From positions 30,583 through 94,582 of the forward strand of contig JABWBO010000029.1 in assembly GCA_013360465.1 (NCBI GenBank): a DNA stretch of 64,000 bases, read 5' to 3'. The position numbers and the translations under genes are program-made. The notes below the pieces were generated by a model. It was given only the letters and a program-made list of their open reading frames with translations, was not told the DNA's origin and did no database searches. Below, one piece after another: positions 27,294 to 36,800 of this stretch (its first letter is position 1; each line of letters opens with the position of its first letter). This stretch comes from Anaerolineae bacterium. Lineage in GTDB: Bacteria; Chloroflexota; Anaerolineae; Aggregatilineales; Phototrophicaceae.

Positions 27294-28004
27294 GTGTCTG
27301 AGCAGACGAATCGATTCGACTTTCGGCTGGCGATTTGGACAGCGCTGCTGCTGATCGCGGCGCTGGCTGGCGCCTGCTCCGTGCAGCAGGCGACTCCTGC
27401 TGACTCCACCGCGCTGCCGCCGCAGGACCTGACGGCGGAGGCGGCACGTCAGGCGTTGGGTAGCGCGACCGCGCCGCCGCTGGAAGGGACGATCATCAGC
27501 GTCGAGACGATCACGCGCTTCGACGATATGGCGGCTGCCGCGGCGGAGATTGCTGTGGACGGCGATCTGCTCTCCACCGGCGCTTTTCCGACCGGCAGCG
27601 CCTCGCTGATCGCCTTCGAATCCGTCCCTGGAGCGAATCCGGCGGAATTTCCGACGCGCCGGCTGATCTTCTCCATCGATGTGCGCGACGCGGACGGCAC
27701 AGACGCCGGGCTGCTGACCGTGACACTTTACGCGCCGGAGAACCTGACCGGGGCGCACACGCTGACCAAAGCCGCCGCCATCATGCCGGACAAGTTCGGC
27801 GTTCTGGTGGCGCTCGCTGACCTGGAAGACGATTTTCTGACGCTTGCCGACCCCGCCGGTCTGGCGCTGCAAGGGGATATTCGCGTGCTGGAAAACGAGA
27901 ACGCTTTCACGGCGGCGTTCGACTTCACGCTGACCAGCGGCGTGACCGGGCAGAGCGTACACGTCAGCGGGCGAGTGAATGGCATCCCCTACGTCGCGCA
28001 GTAG
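27294..28004 (+). CDS. Putative lipoprotein of unknown function
   Basis: GTG 27294 has GAGG eight bases upstream (236 residues); GTG 27282 is an alternative. The N-terminus is a lipoprotein signal: basic residues, a hydrophobic run and ALAGAC near residue 27, so Cys would be lipidated (the box is not ideal at its third residue before Cys). The mature part has Gln/Pro/Ala-rich spacing, then a compact beta-rich domain with no known motif. It starts directly behind ybaK and probably shares its message. Confidence 0.75.
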   Translation: MSEQTNRFDFRLAIWTALLLIAALAGACSVQQATPADSTALPPQDLTAEAARQALGSATAPPLEGTIISVETITRFDDMAAAAAEIAVDGDLLSTGAFPTGSASLIAFESVPGANPAEFPTRRLIFSIDVRDADGTDAGLLTVTLYAPENLTGAHTLTKAAAIMPDKFGVLVALADLEDDFLTLADPAGLALQGDIRVLENENAFTAAFDFTLTSGVTGQSVHVSGRVNGIPYVAQ

Positions 28005-28023
28005 CGGCAGCGTAAAACGAAAA

Positions 28024-28052
28024 GCGCGCCGCCCAGAGTATGGGCGGCACGC
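28024..28052 (-). terminator. Terminator between lipoprotein gene and pfkA
   Basis: GCCGCCC (28028-28034) pairs with GGGCGGC (28042-28048), extended by GCGC/CGC arms. Read on the minus strand, the hairpin is followed by TTTTCGTTTT, a good U-tract. It ends the minus-strand pfkA transcript, and may also stop the plus-strand one. Confidence 0.7.
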
Positions 28053-28082
28053 CGGAGAATGCAGCGAGCAGTACAGGCTGGC

Positions 28083-29048
28083 TCAGCGTGACAGGAAGCG
28101 CGCCATCTCGTAGTAGCTCTCGGTGATCGGGCGAATCTGGTCGATTGCCTCTTGTAGAGGGATCGTCTTCATCTCGCGCCCGACCTGCGCCACCATCACG
28201 CCCGATTCGCCGGCGTTAATGACGCGCACCGATTTCACGCCCATGCGCGTCGCCAGCAGACGGTCGAAGGCGGTGGGGCTGCCGCCGCGCTGGATGTGCC
28301 CCAGGATGGTCAGGCGGATCTCGAAACCGACGTTTTTGCCGCTCAGAAATTCCTGGAGCTGGGTCACCTTGAACGGCGCACCTTCAGCGATGACCGCGAT
28401 GGCGTGGGTCTTGCCGCGTACGTAGGCGTCTTCCAGCGCCGCCGCGACCTCTTCCATCTTGACCTCTCGTTCCGGGGTGACGACCACTTCCGCGCCGCCC
28501 AAGATGCTGCCCATCAGCGCCAGATAGCCGCAGTTGCGCCCCATCACTTCGATCAAAAAGGCGCGCTGATGTGAAGTTGCCGTATCGCGCAGGCGGTCGA
28601 GCGCGTCGAGGATGGTATTCAGCGCCGTATCGACGCCGATGCTCATATCGGTTCCGTTGATATCGTTGTCGATGCTGCCGGGGATGCCGACCGTCGGGAA
28701 TCCCTGTTTGCTGAGCGCCAGCGCGCCGGTCAGGCTGCCGTTGCCGCCGATGACGATCAGCCCCTCAATGCCTTTTTCGTTCAGGCGGCGCAGCGCCTTC
28801 TTCTGACCCGCAGGAGTCTTGAATTCGTCGTTGCGCGCGGTCTGCAAGATGGTTCCGCCGCGCTGCAGGATGCCGCTCACCTCAACGCTGGTGAGCAGGT
28901 TATAGTCGCCGTTCATCAACCCGGAGTAGCCCTGCCGGATGCCGAAAACCTCGATGCCCAGCTCCATGCCCGTGCGCACGACCGCGCGAATTGCTGCGTT
29001 CATGCCGGGGGAGTCGCCCCCGCTGGTCATCACTGCGATGCGTTTCAT
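28083..29048 (-). CDS. pfkA: 6-phosphofructokinase
   Basis: The 321-residue enzyme phosphorylates fructose-6-phosphate in glycolysis. Motifs: TSGGDSPGMNAAIR (residues 9-22), GRQ-like GIRQGYSG, GIPGSIDND (catalytic Asp), VEVMGRNCG and GHIQRGGSP. The residue before Thr/Ser in the PGSIDND loop is Gly, not Lys, so it looks ATP-dependent. The nucleotide loop is GGNGS, where most bacterial ATP enzymes have GGDGS, a change of the Mg-ATP-binding Asp to Asn. It is upstream of dnaE on the transcription map (dnaE is transcribed toward it). Confidence 0.95.
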   Translation of the reverse strand: MKRIAVMTSGGDSPGMNAAIRAVVRTGMELGIEVFGIRQGYSGLMNGDYNLLTSVEVSGILQRGGTILQTARNDEFKTPAGQKKALRRLNEKGIEGLIVIGGNGSLTGALALSKQGFPTVGIPGSIDNDINGTDMSIGVDTALNTILDALDRLRDTATSHQRAFLIEVMGRNCGYLALMGSILGGAEVVVTPEREVKMEEVAAALEDAYVRGKTHAIAVIAEGAPFKVTQLQEFLSGKNVGFEIRLTILGHIQRGGSPTAFDRLLATRMGVKSVRVINAGESGVMVAQVGREMKTIPLQEAIDQIRPITESYYEMARFLSR

Positions 29049-29087
29049 AGCGTTCGATGCTCCCCTTACCTTGAGCGCGAGCCTATT

Positions 29088-32000
29088 TTAACGTCCTGTT
29101 GCAGCGATACCAGACTCTTCCTGAATTTCGATCTCGACGCCTTCCAGCTTCTCGATCTTGCGCAGCAGGGCATCACAGCACTGGGTAGTCTTGCCATTGA
29201 AGCGCAGGACGTGAGTTGGCGCGCCCGCCTCGATGACCACGATCTCGTAATGGTCGCGCCCGAAAAAAGCGTTAATTTCGCCGACCAGCTTCGTCAGCCG
29301 CCAGCGGTCACGCTCTTCGCTGCCGCTGCGCCAGAAACGCACGCGCACCAGCTTGCTCGGCGGCGGTGGGGCTTCTAACGATTCCAGCGGCGCATCATCG
29401 AAGACCATGCCGTCTTCGTCCAGCGGCGGGAGCGCATCGAAGCCGGGTGGCTCTGCCGAGGCGGCGGGGGCGGGCGGCGGGGGCGGCGCGGTGAAGGCTG
29501 GCGCGGCGGGCTGAGGAGCCGCCGGCATATTTGGCTCGCTGAAATCCTCTTCGCCCTCCATCCAGATCGGCTCCGCATCGGCGTAGGTCGGGATCAGCGC
29601 CGCCGAATCGCCGACCGCCATCTCGAATTCCTGCGTCACGCCTTCGATCTGAATCTGAGGCTCGCCGCGCCCCAGGTCGAGCCTGCCGCTGACCAGCACG
29701 ACCTCGCCCGTCTCTTCAAAGAACTCCTTGAAGCGGTCCCACATCTTGGGGAAGAGGACGGCATCCACCGCGCCGAGCCGATCTTCCAGCTTGACCACCG
29801 CCATCATGTCGCCGCTCTTGGTGACCAGCTTGCGCACGCTGCTGACCAGCCCGGCATAGCGTACCGGTTTCTCGTGCAGTGCCCCGTCGGCGTTCAGCAC
29901 GTCGTGGCTGGTGATGACGTTCGCGCCCTGAAGCGCCGTCAGAAACTCGTCGATGGGGTGGCTGGAGACGTAAATGCCGAGCAGCTCGCGTTCCCATTCC
30001 AGCATGCTGCGGTTGCTCACCTCTTCTATCTTCGGCAGTTTGCTGAGCAGGTCATCGTTGGAGGCGCTCATGACATCGCCGAAAAGGCTGATCTGCCCGA
30101 CTTCGCGGGCGCGGTGCTGGTCGGCGCTGAAGCTGACCAACCGGTCGAGCGCGGCGACGAGCTGGCTGCGCGACCCCATCGCGCTGAATGCCCCGACCTT
30201 GACCAGCATTTCGACAGTGCGCTTGCCGACGTGGCGCAGATCGACGCGCGAGGCGAAGTCTGCCAGGTCCCTGAAACGCCCGCCGGTTTCCCGCTCGTGG
30301 ATCAGCATGGTGAGCGCGCCAACGCCGGCATTCTTGATCGCCGCCAAGCCGAAGCGAATGCCGCGCCGCCCGTCTATGAGCGGCTGAATGTCGAAATCGA
30401 GCTGGCTCTCGTTGATGTCCGGCGGCAGGATCGGGATATCGAGGCGCTTGCATTCGGCGAGGAAGGTCGTGACCTTGACGGCGTCATCGAAATAAGTGGA
30501 GAGGAGCGCCGCCATATATTCGGCAGGGTAGTGACATTTGAGGTACGCCGTTTGCACGGTGATGACAGCGTAGTCTGCCGCATGCGACTTGTTGAAGCCG
30601 TAGTTGGCGAAGAACTCGATCTGGTCGAAGATCTTGCCCGCCGTATCGGTGTTGACGCCGTACTCCGGTCCCTTCTCCGTGAAGATCGTCCGGTGCTTCT
30701 CCAGGTCGGCTTTCTTCTTCTTGGAGACCGCCCGCCGCATCAGGTCCGCTTCGCCCAGCGAATAGCCGAACAACTGCTGCCCGATCTGCATGATCTGTTC
30801 CTGGTAAACGATGATCCCGTAGGTCTCGTCCAGGATGTCGGCGAGTTTTGGATGCAGATATTCGACCTGCTCCCTGCCGTGCATCCGTGCGTTGTACTGG
30901 GGGATGAATTCCAGCGGACCCGGACGGTACAGCGACACGCCCGCCACGATGTTCTCGAACTTGGACGGCTTCATATCGCGCAACATCGACTGCATACCGC
31001 TGCTTTCCAGCTGGAACACGCCGACCGTTTCGCCCCGCCCCAACATCGCGAAGGTTTCGCGCAGCATACCGTCCTGCGTCGGGTCGCCGGTGGGGCGGTA
31101 GGGGATGTTGTCCATCGAATAGCGGATGCCGTGATGCCGCGCGATCAGGTCGCAGGCGCGGCGCAGATAGGTCAGCGTGGACAAGCCGAGGAAGTCGATC
31201 TTCAGCAGCCCAATCGCCTCGCATGTTTCCATCGGGAACTGCGTCACCTGCTTGAGCGCGCCTGCGTCGTCCGTCTCTTTCGTCTGCCGGTGCAGCGGCA
31301 GATACTCGACGAGCGGCTGATCGGCGACGATCACCCCGGCGGCGTGCGTCGAGGCATGACGGCTGACCCCCTGCAAATGGGCGGCGGTGTCGATCACCTG
31401 CTTGATCGCCTCGTTGCTGCCGTAGAGTTTCTTCAGGTCGGGGTTGCCCTCCACATAATCGTGGACCGGCTTGGGTTTCGGCTCGGTTGGGATGAGGCGC
31501 GCCGCCTGGTTGACCAGCGCCAGATCGACGCCGAGCGCCCGCCCCACATCGCGGACGGCAGCTTTCGCTCCCAGCGTCCCGAAGGTGATGATCGCCGCCA
31601 CCTTATCCTCACCGTACTTGCGCGAGGTGTAGGCGATCATCTCGTGGCGGCGGTCATCGGGAAAGTCCATGTCGATGTCCGGCATGGTCACGCGACCGGG
31701 GTTGAGGAAGCGCTCGAAGAGCAGGTTATTCTGGATCGGGTCGATATTGGTGATGCCCAGCGAGTAGAGGACCACGCTGCCCGCGCCGCTGCCGCGCACG
31801 TTCCACCAGATATCCGCCTGACGGGCGAATTCGCACAGGTCCCAGACGATCAGAAAGTAGGTGGCGAAGCCCATCTTTTCGATGGTGGCGATCTCGAATT
31901 CCAGCCGCTCACGCAGATCGGCTTCGCGATAGGCGCGGTCGCCGTAGCGCCAGACCAGTCCTTTTTCCGCCAGGTGACGCATGAAGGAGTCGCTGGTGAA

Positions 32001-32891
32001 CCCTTCCGGGACGGGGAAGACCGGCAGATGGTATTCCTTGCGGCTCAGATCGAGATCGCACATCTCGGCGATCCTGACGGTGTTGAGCAGCGCCTCGCCG
32101 TTGTTGATGTGCCCGAACAGACTCCACATCTGTTCCGGGTTGGCGAGGTAGTAGCTGTTGTCGCTCATACGCATCCGGTCGGCTTCAGCTTTGAGCGCCG
32201 TCGTCTGAATGCAGAGCAGGGTGTCGTGTGGGTCGTAATCTTCCGCCGTGATGTAATGCACATCGCTGGTGGCGACCAGACCGACCTGATCTTTTCTGCC
32301 GCTGCGCACCAGCCACTCGTTGACCGCCGCCAGCTCGTCCAGCTTGTGATGCTGAAGTTCCAGGTAGAAGCGATCCTTGCCGAAGGTCTGGATGTACCAA
32401 TCCACGATGGCGCGCGCGCCGTCGTCGTTACCCCGCATAATCATGCCCGGAATCTGACCGCCCAGGCACGTGCTGGTGGCGATGATGCCTTCGCTGTGTC
32501 GTTCCAGGAACTCTTTGTCGATGCGCGGCTTGTAGTAGTAACCCTCCAGCTGCGCGGCGCTGGCGATCTTCATCAGATTCTTGTAGCCCGTATCGTTCAT
32601 CGCCAGCAGCAGCAGATGGTGATTCTCGCGGTCCTTGGTGGGGTCGCGGTCAGTCATGCGCCGGTCGAAGGGCGTGATGTAGCCCTCCATGCCGATGATC
32701 GGCTTAATGCCGACTTCCTTGCAGGCGTTGTAGAAGTCGATGACGCCGTACATCGTGCCATGATCGCTGATGGCGAGCGCGTTCATGCCCAGGTCACCGG
32801 CGCGTCTGGTCAGCTTCTTGATGTCGCAGAACCCGTCCAGCAGCGAATATTCGGTGTGGACGTGAAGATGTACAAAGGGTTGGTCAGTCAT
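29088..32891 (-). CDS. dnaE: DNA polymerase III alpha subunit
   Basis: The 1267-residue protein is the replicative polymerase. It starts with a PHP domain (HLHVHTEYSLLDG, residues about 8-20), then the polymerase core with the catalytic carboxylates in PDIDMDFPDD, the fingers, HhH, and the OB domain (KPVRYAGLVSSVRKLVTKSG). The C-terminal 200 residues include a Pro/Ala linker (about 1115-1155) and a small alpha/beta tail, making it longer than the usual 1150-1160 residues. It is separated from pfkA by a short gap and probably has its own promoter near 32900-32940. Confidence 0.97.
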   Translation of the reverse strand: MTDQPFVHLHVHTEYSLLDGFCDIKKLTRRAGDLGMNALAISDHGTMYGVIDFYNACKEVGIKPIIGMEGYITPFDRRMTDRDPTKDRENHHLLLLAMNDTGYKNLMKIASAAQLEGYYYKPRIDKEFLERHSEGIIATSTCLGGQIPGMIMRGNDDGARAIVDWYIQTFGKDRFYLELQHHKLDELAAVNEWLVRSGRKDQVGLVATSDVHYITAEDYDPHDTLLCIQTTALKAEADRMRMSDNSYYLANPEQMWSLFGHINNGEALLNTVRIAEMCDLDLSRKEYHLPVFPVPEGFTSDSFMRHLAEKGLVWRYGDRAYREADLRERLEFEIATIEKMGFATYFLIVWDLCEFARQADIWWNVRGSGAGSVVLYSLGITNIDPIQNNLLFERFLNPGRVTMPDIDMDFPDDRRHEMIAYTSRKYGEDKVAAIITFGTLGAKAAVRDVGRALGVDLALVNQAARLIPTEPKPKPVHDYVEGNPDLKKLYGSNEAIKQVIDTAAHLQGVSRHASTHAAGVIVADQPLVEYLPLHRQTKETDDAGALKQVTQFPMETCEAIGLLKIDFLGLSTLTYLRRACDLIARHHGIRYSMDNIPYRPTGDPTQDGMLRETFAMLGRGETVGVFQLESSGMQSMLRDMKPSKFENIVAGVSLYRPGPLEFIPQYNARMHGREQVEYLHPKLADILDETYGIIVYQEQIMQIGQQLFGYSLGEADLMRRAVSKKKKADLEKHRTIFTEKGPEYGVNTDTAGKIFDQIEFFANYGFNKSHAADYAVITVQTAYLKCHYPAEYMAALLSTYFDDAVKVTTFLAECKRLDIPILPPDINESQLDFDIQPLIDGRRGIRFGLAAIKNAGVGALTMLIHERETGGRFRDLADFASRVDLRHVGKRTVEMLVKVGAFSAMGSRSQLVAALDRLVSFSADQHRAREVGQISLFGDVMSASNDDLLSKLPKIEEVSNRSMLEWERELLGIYVSSHPIDEFLTALQGANVITSHDVLNADGALHEKPVRYAGLVSSVRKLVTKSGDMMAVVKLEDRLGAVDAVLFPKMWDRFKEFFEETGEVVLVSGRLDLGRGEPQIQIEGVTQEFEMAVGDSAALIPTYADAEPIWMEGEEDFSEPNMPAAPQPAAPAFTAPPPPPAPAASAEPPGFDALPPLDEDGMVFDDAPLESLEAPPPPSKLVRVRFWRSGSEERDRWRLTKLVGEINAFFGRDHYEIVVIEAGAPTHVLRFNGKTTQCCDALLRKIEKLEGVEIEIQEESGIAATGR

Positions 32892-33020
32892 GCGTGGAAA
32901 AATGCGTCCGTATGTTCGGTTTGCTTTTTCCAGTATAACACCGTTCGATTTGCGCTAAAATCGGGCGGGCAGGTTCGCCTGCGATAGGGCATTGTTAGCG
33001 TATTGTTGTAGGAGGATGTG

Positions 33021-34022
33021 ATGAAGCGGGTGAACGACCGGCGTCGATGGGGCGTGGTGATACTGGGGCTGCTGTGGGCATGGGGCGGGCTGGCGAACCC
33101 AGCGTCCGCCCTGGCGCAGACCGCCAGCGCGGCATGTTCGAGCGGCGCGCCCGAAGCGCCGGGGTGGCGCGACCTGAGCCTCGTCTCTGGCGGAGAGGAG
33201 CGGCATTTCCGGCTGTACGTTCCGACCGGTTATGACGGCACGACGCCGCTGCCGGTCGTGCTGAGCATGCACGGCTTTTCTTCCAACCCTCAGCAGCAGC
33301 GCGATTTCTCCCGCTGGGATGTCTATGCCGAGCAGGAGACCTTTCTGGCGGTCTTCCCGCGCGGGACGGGTTTTCCGCTGCGCTGGAATGCCGGCGCGTT
33401 CTTCCATGCGCGGTCGGGCGCGGCGGGCAGCGCCTTCATGGGCGCGCAGGTCGATGATGTGGCGTTCTTCGGTGATCTTCTGGACGACCTGGCGGCGGCG
33501 CTGTGCATCGACACGGCGCGCATCTATGCTACCGGCTTGAGCAACGGCGGCGGCATGAGCCACCGCCTCGCCTGCGAAATGGCAGACCGCATCACCGCCA
33601 TCGGCACGGTCGCCGGCGCGTATCCGGCGCTCGATGGAGGATGTACCCCAGCGCGTCCTGTGCCGGTCATCAGCTTCCACGGCGTGGTCGATCCGATCGT
33701 GCCCTATGAAGGCTCAGAAGCGATGCGCCTGCCAAATATCGAGACCTGGGCGCGGGAGTGGTCCGAACGCGACGGCTGCGCGGACGCGGCGATCACCCAG
33801 ATGGCGCTTCCGTCGGGGAGCGCGGCGTCCGCGCCGACGATCACGCAGTATGGCAGCTGCGCGGGCGGCGCGGAAGTCGCCCTGTATACCATTCCTGATG
33901 GGGGGCACACCTGGCCCGGCGCTGCGCCGAGCTTCGACCTGCTGATCGGCAGGACCCGCCAGGACTTCGACGCGACGGCGATCATGTGGGCGTTCTTCCA
34001 GCGTTTCGCGCTCGACTCCTGA
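33021..34022 (+). CDS. Secreted PHB depolymerase-like/feruloyl-esterase-like hydrolase
   Basis: The start is ATG 33021 after GGAGG (333 residues). A signal peptide (WGVVILGLLWAWGGL to ALAQ, about 1-35) is followed by an alpha/beta hydrolase of the LpqC/PHB-depolymerase type: oxyanion HGFSSNPQQQ, nucleophile GLSNGGGM (Ser), Asp in HGVVDPIVPY and His in GGHTWPG. Cys residues (CSSG, CIDTAR, GGCTPAR, GGCAD) suggest disulfides. It is likely exported to break esters of plant phenolics or polyhydroxyalkanoates; the exact substrate is unknown. Confidence 0.9.
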   Translation: MKRVNDRRRWGVVILGLLWAWGGLANPASALAQTASAACSSGAPEAPGWRDLSLVSGGEERHFRLYVPTGYDGTTPLPVVLSMHGFSSNPQQQRDFSRWDVYAEQETFLAVFPRGTGFPLRWNAGAFFHARSGAAGSAFMGAQVDDVAFFGDLLDDLAAALCIDTARIYATGLSNGGGMSHRLACEMADRITAIGTVAGAYPALDGGCTPARPVPVISFHGVVDPIVPYEGSEAMRLPNIETWAREWSERDGCADAAITQMALPSGSAASAPTITQYGSCAGGAEVALYTIPDGGHTWPGAAPSFDLLIGRTRQDFDATAIMWAFFQRFALDS

Positions 34023-34162
34023 TCCACTGAGTCCCGCCTTTCGGGGCGCGCCGCTACGGACATTCTTCTTACAATTCGGCGGCGCGCTCCTGCTCTATAA
34101 TGAGTTTGTTCGCAGACCTCGACCGACCTCACCGCCGCCTGTACAGGAAGCTGCCTGAACCC

Positions 34163-34981
34163 ATGCCGGAACTGCCAGAAGTTGAAAATGTCGTGCGCGG
34201 GCTGCGCGAACCGCTCGTCGGGCGGGTCGCCGGCGCGCTCTGGTACGACTGGGCGAAGACCATCCGCACGCCCGATCCCGACTCGTTCGCCGCGCGCGTC
34301 GCCGGGCAGACCTTTCGCGCGGTCGAACGCCGGGCGAAATATATCTTGTGCCGGCTGGATCATGATACGCTGGTCGTCCACCTCAAGATGACCGGACGGC
34401 TCTACGTGACCGACGCCGGGCTGGCGCACCCGGATGACCGCTGGGCGCATTTCCGTCTAGGGTTGGACGGCGGGCGCGAGCTGCGCTTTTCCGATGCCCG
34501 TAAGTTCGGCTTCGTGGCGCTGGTGGCGTCGCTCGATGAACTGGAGGTCGATCTCGGTCCCGAACCGCTGGAAGGCGGCTTCACCCAGGCGTATATGCGC
34601 GACCGGATGGCGAAGACGGGCAGGGGCATCAAAGCCCTGCTGCTGGATCAGGCATTCGTCGCCGGAGTCGGCAACATCTACGCCGACGAAGCCCTGTGGC
34701 GCGCCAGGATTCACCCCCTGACGCCGGCAAATACGCTGAGTACGGCGGCGGTCAAGCGGCTGCACTCAGCCGTGCGCGCGGCGCTTGCCGATGGCGTGGA
34801 ATTCGAGGGTGCGAGCATCAACTGGTATCGCAAGCCGGATGGCAGCCAGGGCGAGGCGCAGAACCATTTCTCGGCGTATGATCGCACTGGCGAACCCTGC
34901 CCGCGCTGCGGCGCTGCGATTGAGAAGATCCGTGCGGCGGGGCGCGGCACGCATTTCTGTCCGCACTGTCAGCGGCGGTGA
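34163..34981 (+). CDS. mutM: Formamidopyrimidine-DNA glycosylase
   Basis: Although the frame is open from 34100, the start must be ATG 34163: the enzyme needs Pro2 as its nucleophile and the protein reads MPELPEVENV, giving 272 residues. Glu3, the Lys in KMTGRLYV-type loop, HTRV-like helix and the zinc finger CPRCGAAIEKIR to CPHCQRR are all present. It removes 8-oxoguanine and FapyG and nicks the strand. Downstream it runs 22 bases before an anchored-membrane gene. Confidence 0.96.
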   Translation: MPELPEVENVVRGLREPLVGRVAGALWYDWAKTIRTPDPDSFAARVAGQTFRAVERRAKYILCRLDHDTLVVHLKMTGRLYVTDAGLAHPDDRWAHFRLGLDGGRELRFSDARKFGFVALVASLDELEVDLGPEPLEGGFTQAYMRDRMAKTGRGIKALLLDQAFVAGVGNIYADEALWRARIHPLTPANTLSTAAVKRLHSAVRAALADGVEFEGASINWYRKPDGSQGEAQNHFSAYDRTGEPCPRCGAAIEKIRAAGRGTHFCPHCQRR

Positions 34982-35002
34982 GTCTTCTGGAGGCGAGGCG
35001 AG

Positions 35003-35926
35003 ATGGATAGCGGAATTGAGGCTTTCTTTCGACAGATTCCCGTCGGGCTGATCCTGATGTTTTGCGGGTCGGGGATGCTGCTGATCGGCGCGCTCGCCTA
35101 TATCGTCTGGTCGCGCCGCCGGCGCAATCGCGACAGCGCTGCGCCGAGCGTAGAAGTGGTGATGGAGATCAAACCGATGGATGACGATCTGATGCCCGAT
35201 CTGGATGCGCTGTCGAATCCCAGCGAGAAACCTGCCGCGCCTCGTGGGTCGGCGCTGCCGCAGAAGTTCAGCGCGCCGCCGCCGCCGCCGTCGCTGGACT
35301 CTGCGCCGCCCGCCGCCCGCCCTGGGGGAGCCTACCGGCTGATGCTGAGCAGCGGCGGCACGGCGGACGCTGTCGAGGTGTTCACGGTCCTGCGGGATGT
35401 CGCCGACGGGTCGCTGATCGTGCAGATCGGCGGGCGCGCCTACCGCCATCCGGTGTCGGGTGCGGATGCCGACTTCATGCACCGGCTGAACAGCGCCCTG
35501 CGCGATCTCACTGCCGCGCCGCCCGCCGTCCCTGAGGCAGAACCGGATGCGGGTGAAGAGATGTTCGAGATGCCGCCGGACTTCGATTCGCCGCCGCTGG
35601 ACGCTGCGCCGGGGACCATTCCCGGCGATCTGCCCAGGTTCCGCATGGAGGACCAGCCGCCGCTCACGACCCGCCGGGGACGCAAGCCGCCCACCGTCGA
35701 AATCCCGTCGATCAACATTGGCGCGTCCATCGAAGCCTTCCTTCAGCACAAACGCGCGGTCAGCGGCGACTTCGCCGGTCGCAGAATCCATGTGCGCTCC
35801 GGCTTGAGCGGGGCGATTGTGATCGAGGTGGATGGGCAGTTCTACGATGGTGTGAACGACATCGCCGACCTCGAAGTGCGCCGTTATCTGCAAAAGACCA
35901 TTGAGGAATGGCAGAGCCGCCAGTAA
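35003..35926 (+). CDS. N-terminally anchored protein with Pro-rich linker
   Basis: The 307-residue product has a single membrane helix (about 9-33: FFRQIPVGLILMFC, LLIGALAYIVW) followed by Arg-rich residues, so the body faces the cytoplasm. Then come acidic (MDDDLMPDLDAL) and Pro/Ala linkers and two small domains (about 110-160 and 235-307) with similar wording: a V-hydrophobic-Q-I/V-G-G-R/Y-x-Y-R block and a region of IAGRRIHVRSGLSG. I do not recognise the family. It follows mutM by 21 bases and may share the message. Confidence 0.75.
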   Translation: MDSGIEAFFRQIPVGLILMFCGSGMLLIGALAYIVWSRRRRNRDSAAPSVEVVMEIKPMDDDLMPDLDALSNPSEKPAAPRGSALPQKFSAPPPPPSLDSAPPAARPGGAYRLMLSSGGTADAVEVFTVLRDVADGSLIVQIGGRAYRHPVSGADADFMHRLNSALRDLTAAPPAVPEAEPDAGEEMFEMPPDFDSPPLDAAPGTIPGDLPRFRMEDQPPLTTRRGRKPPTVEIPSINIGASIEAFLQHKRAVSGDFAGRRIHVRSGLSGAIVIEVDGQFYDGVNDIADLEVRRYLQKTIEEWQSRQ

Positions 35927-35939
35927 AGCTTCGGGGAAT

Positions 35940-36800
35940 TCAGGCGTAGGGTTCGTCGACCTTGACGACGGCGCGCTTGCCATCCGCTCCCTCGACGTAG
36001 TGCCCCATCGGGCGTACGGGGTCGTGCGGGAAGATCAGCAGGGCGTTGGTCTCCAGCGCCCATTTCTGGTAGATGCGCTTATTTTCCAGCGTGACTACCG
36101 GTTCCAGATCGTAGGCGGTCATCCAGCCCAATCGCTCAAAATGAATGGCGTAGCTGGAAAGATCGCAGGTGAACATGGCGAACTGTCCGCCGCTTTCCAG
36201 AATCACGCTCATGTGTCCCGGCGTATGTCCCGGCGTGACCACCCCCCGAATCCCGGATCCAAAATCCGTATCGCCTTCGAGCAGTCGCATCTGACCGCTC
36301 TCGTAGAGCGGCACATAGTTCTCCGTCAGATACGTCGCCCGCGTACGCTCGTTGGGATGCGTGGCGTCGTAGTATTCGCGCGCCTGCACCACATATTCGG
36401 CGTTCGGGTACATGGGCAGGATCGCGCCGCCCTCGCCGTACACGGTGTTGCCGCTGCTGTGGTCGCTGTGCAGGTGCGTGTCGATGACCAGATCGATGTC
36501 GTCAGGAGTCAGGTTCAGCCGCGCCAGCGCTCCGCGCACGCCGCCGGTCGAGCGGTCCATAAACAGATAGCCACGCTGTTTTTCCGGCACTTTTTCGCCG
36601 TAGCCCGCGTCGATCAGGATGTTGCGTCCGCCGTGCTGCACCAGCAGGACGTGCTGCGTCATCGGCACGCGGTTATCTTCATCCGGCGGCATCATGCCGC
36701 GCCACAGCGCGCGCGGAACCAGCCCGAACGCCCCGCCGCCTTCGACCAGCACGCGGCAGTCGTTGATCAGATGCAGGCGCATGTCACCAAGCGTGATCAC
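35940..36800 (-). CDS. Metallo-beta-lactamase-fold hydrolase
   Basis: GTG 36800 has AGGAGG nine bases upstream and overlaps the adenosine deaminase stop as GTGA, so it is chosen over ATG 36782; the product has 286 residues. The MBL motif THLHSDHSSGN (HxHxDH), GHTPGHMS and the CDLSSY Asp form the two-metal site, and the sequence resembles the AHL-lactonase/ribonuclease-Z-like branch. The C-terminus has an added Arg/His-rich segment. The reaction is unknown; lactones or phosphoesters are possible. Coupled to add. Confidence 0.85.
   Translation of the reverse strand: MITLGDMRLHLINDCRVLVEGGGAFGLVPRALWRGMMPPDEDNRVPMTQHVLLVQHGGRNILIDAGYGEKVPEKQRGYLFMDRSTGGVRGALARLNLTPDDIDLVIDTHLHSDHSSGNTVYGEGGAILPMYPNAEYVVQAREYYDATHPNERTRATYLTENYVPLYESGQMRLLEGDTDFGSGIRGVVTPGHTPGHMSVILESGGQFAMFTCDLSSYAIHFERLGWMTAYDLEPVVTLENKRIYQKWALETNALLIFPHDPVRPMGHYVEGADGKRAVVKVDEPYA

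Noticed and set aside
29874-32987. Very long open frame (about 1037 codons) on the plus strand opposite dnaE
   Set aside because: Rich in Arg, His, Asp and Gln with no domain, and exactly opposite the conserved dnaE frame: a GC-driven shadow.
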